From NCBI GenBank assembly GCA_027729805.1, contig JAQCEO010000016.1, forward strand, positions 1-35,190: DNA of 35,190 nt. Reading direction: 5' to 3'. Below are positions 33,968 to 35,190 of the stretch, piece by piece (positions within the stretch are counted from its first letter, which is position 1; every line of letters starts with the position of its first letter). This DNA comes from Actinomycetota bacterium (GTDB taxonomy: Bacteria; Actinomycetota; Actinomycetes; S36-B12). The notes under the pieces were generated by a model. The model saw only the letters and a program-made list of their open reading frames with translations, was not told the DNA's origin and did not search any database. A program made the position numbers and the translations under genes.

Positions 33968-34303
33968 CTATGGGGTCGCGAACTTGGGAACATCCCCGTT
34001 CACATCTACGAAGATCTCATCACCTTGTATTTGCGTAGGGTAAGAGGCGATCTGGGTATGAGTCGGGTTGTGGCCTGTGCATGTTCGAGCATTGAACTGC
34101 CACAGGTGCATGCGACAGGTGAGAATATCGCCCTCGAGCGTCCCCTCAACCAACTCAACATTCTGGTGTGGGCACACTACTTGAGTGGCAGTTACATGTC
34201 CTCCCTTAAGGTGCACGAGCAATACCTCGGTTCCGTCGACGGTGAACACTTTCATTTCACCCTCCCAGAGGTCATCGAAACTGCACACCCTCAGAAATGT
34301 CAT
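33968..34303 (-). CDS. Rieske ferredoxin, TmoC/IsoC-like
   Basis: A 111-residue small Rieske 2Fe-2S protein. The cluster ligands are Cys-x-His in CPHQ and Cys-x2-His in CRMHLWQFN. The surrounding sequence (VCSFDDLWEGEM at the start, EVLLVHLKGGH, then CPHQNVELVEGTLEGDILTC and YPTQIQGDEIFVDVNG) follows TmoC of toluene-4-monooxygenase and IsoC of isoprene monooxygenase more closely than ring-hydroxylating dioxygenase ferredoxins, which have CTHG and CPLH at these places. Its family role is to carry electrons from a flavoprotein reductase to a diiron hydroxylase. Start ATG 34303, with AGGAAG just upstream; the reductase gene ends 11 bases before. Confidence 0.9.
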   Translation of the reverse strand: MTFLRVCSFDDLWEGEMKVFTVDGTEVLLVHLKGGHVTATQVVCPHQNVELVEGTLEGDILTCRMHLWQFNARTCTGHNPTHTQIASYPTQIQGDEIFVDVNGDVPKFATP

Positions 34304-34314
34304 TACTTCCTCAC

Positions 34315-35190
34315 TCAGTAGAACCGGTCAAAAATCAACTGCTCGTGGGAAACCTGGCATGTTAAAAGAACTCTAACCACGGCATCCACCATGGGAGGTG
34401 GTCCGGCAATGTAGAACAAAGAGTTCGACCAAGGCATAGGTAGGTGAACTTGCACAATCTCGTCTATCATGCCAACGAGCCCATTCCACGGATTACCTGG
34501 TTTATCGCTCACGGCAACATGGAGCCCCCAGCGGCCGAATGCTTCTGCCTGTTTACGTAGGTCAGAAAAATCACAAATCTCTGCGGGCGTTCGCACTCCG
34601 TAGAAGAAATCAACTGAACGCTGTGAGGCAAGAGGTGTTAAAGCTAGGGCACCGGCGACGGAAAGCATTGGGCCTAATCCAGACCCACCAGCAATACAGA
34701 CCACAGGCCGTGAGTCCTCGAGGCGCGCAAATGCATGTCCGTAAGGTCCATCCACAATGAGTTTTGTGCCAATCGGGCTTTCACTAACTAACAAATTAGA
34801 CATTATTCCTTCTTGCTTAGCCTTGACATGCAGCTGAAGGACGCCGTCGGTATTAGGCTGGTTAGACATGGAGTAGGCCCGAGCACCCGTTAGGCCGGGG
34901 AATTCAATAAGTACGAATTGACCTGGGAGGAACTCGGCTCCCTCATCAGATATTTGTAGCTTTAGTTCTGAATATCCGGGTGCTTGATAGACCCGTCCGG
35001 AGATAGTTGCGACGGATCGCCGTGGCGGGATAGGGGGTTGTAATCTCTCATCGAGCCGAACCCGTATGACAATAGGCCCGGTGGCTTTACTTTGGCATGC
35101 AAGGTACCTGGCGCGTTCACGGTCTCTAAGGAGAATCCCAGGTGCTTCCGGCCAAGTGTCCTCCACATGCCCCACAAGAAGCTCGTACTT
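34315..35190 (-). CDS. Ferredoxin-FAD-NAD(P)H reductase of a diiron oxygenase, 5'-truncated
   Basis: An oxygenase reductase, open to the window edge on the minus strand; the visible 291 residues begin KYELLVGHVEDTWPEAPGI. The N-terminal plant-type 2Fe-2S domain is incomplete: the last cluster cysteine is in RARYLACQSK, and the first three cysteines must lie beyond 35190. GTG 35175 is therefore internal. The FAD domain has RAYSMSN (the RxYS motif) and the NAD domain CIAGGSGLGPMLS, with the C-terminal GPPPMVDAV. This ferredoxin-plus-reductase layout is that of TmoF, IsoF and phenol hydroxylase P5. It would take electrons from NAD(P)H and pass them to the Rieske protein encoded next. Confidence 0.9.
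   Translation of the reverse strand, partial: KYELLVGHVEDTWPEAPGILLRDRERARYLACQSKATGPIVIRVRLDERLQPPIPPRRSVATISGRVYQAPGYSELKLQISDEGAEFLPGQFVLIEFPGLTGARAYSMSNQPNTDGVLQLHVKAKQEGIMSNLLVSESPIGTKLIVDGPYGHAFARLEDSRPVVCIAGGSGLGPMLSVAGALALTPLASQRSVDFFYGVRTPAEICDFSDLRKQAEAFGRWGLHVAVSDKPGNPWNGLVGMIDEIVQVHLPMPWSNSLFYIAGPPPMVDAVVRVLLTCQVSHEQLIFDRFY

Noticed and set aside
32728-35070. A 13-base exact direct repeat (GAACCCGTATGAC) at 32728-32740 and 35058-35070, bracketing the accessory genes.
   Set aside because: A few 13-base repeats are expected by chance in 35 kb, the flanks differ at once, and the second copy lies inside the reductase coding sequence, so it is not a convincing attachment or target-site duplication.

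Overview
This window is a compact stretch of an actinobacterial chromosome (class Actinomycetes, probably an uncultivated, moderately high-GC lineage). The evidence is the gene order, which follows the conserved actinobacterial block known from Mycobacterium and Streptomyces: rne, rplU, rpmA, obgE, proB, proA, nadD, rsfS, gpgP-like phosphatase, leuS, degV, plsY, comEA, comEC, holA, rpsT, lepA, hemW, hrcA, dnaJ, rsmE, HIT, phoH, ybeY, CBS protein, deaminase-like protein, era, recO, uppS. Frequent ATGA/GTGA/TTGA stop-start overlaps, many GTG and TTG starts and GC-rich codons fit the same assignment. Genus or species cannot be named from the sequence alone.

Layout. (1) 1-4245: 3' part of RNase E, ribosomal proteins L21 and L27, ribosome-assembly GTPase Obg. 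(2) 4242-9013: proline synthesis (proB, a conserved unknown, proA), then a 42-residue membrane protein, nadD, rsfS and a histidine phosphatase that has only a CTG codon available as start. (3) 9098-12836: tRNA-Ala(GGC), a divergent EamA/DMT exporter and leuS. (4) 12860-18567: degV, plsY, DNA-uptake genes comEA and comEC, and holA. (5) 18584-23155: rpsT (minus strand), lepA, hemW, and hrcA under a CIRCE operator. (6) 23152-31065: a long, nearly gapless run from dnaJ to uppS. (7) 31062-32743: a two-gene permease/TIGR03943 module translationally coupled to uppS.

The last 2.3 kb (32925-35190) is different. All three genes are on the minus strand, base composition looks poorer in GC, and the content is catabolic: a reductase with a plant-type ferredoxin domain (cut by the window edge), a Rieske ferredoxin closely resembling toluene-4-monooxygenase TmoC, and a luciferase-like flavin monooxygenase. 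Read right to left, this looks like the distal end of an operon for a four-component soluble diiron monooxygenase whose hydroxylase genes would lie beyond 35190. This is the most promising unexplained system in the window.

Regulatory sites seen: a CIRCE element before hrcA, two DnaA-box-like 9-mers before comEA, several TAnnnT -10 hexamers 6-10 bases before ATG starts that lack a Shine-Dalgarno sequence (probable leaderless mRNAs), a LexA-box-like palindrome before the EamA gene, and a 15-bp hairpin between rpmA and obgE. No CRISPR array, insertion sequence, prophage or rRNA gene was seen.
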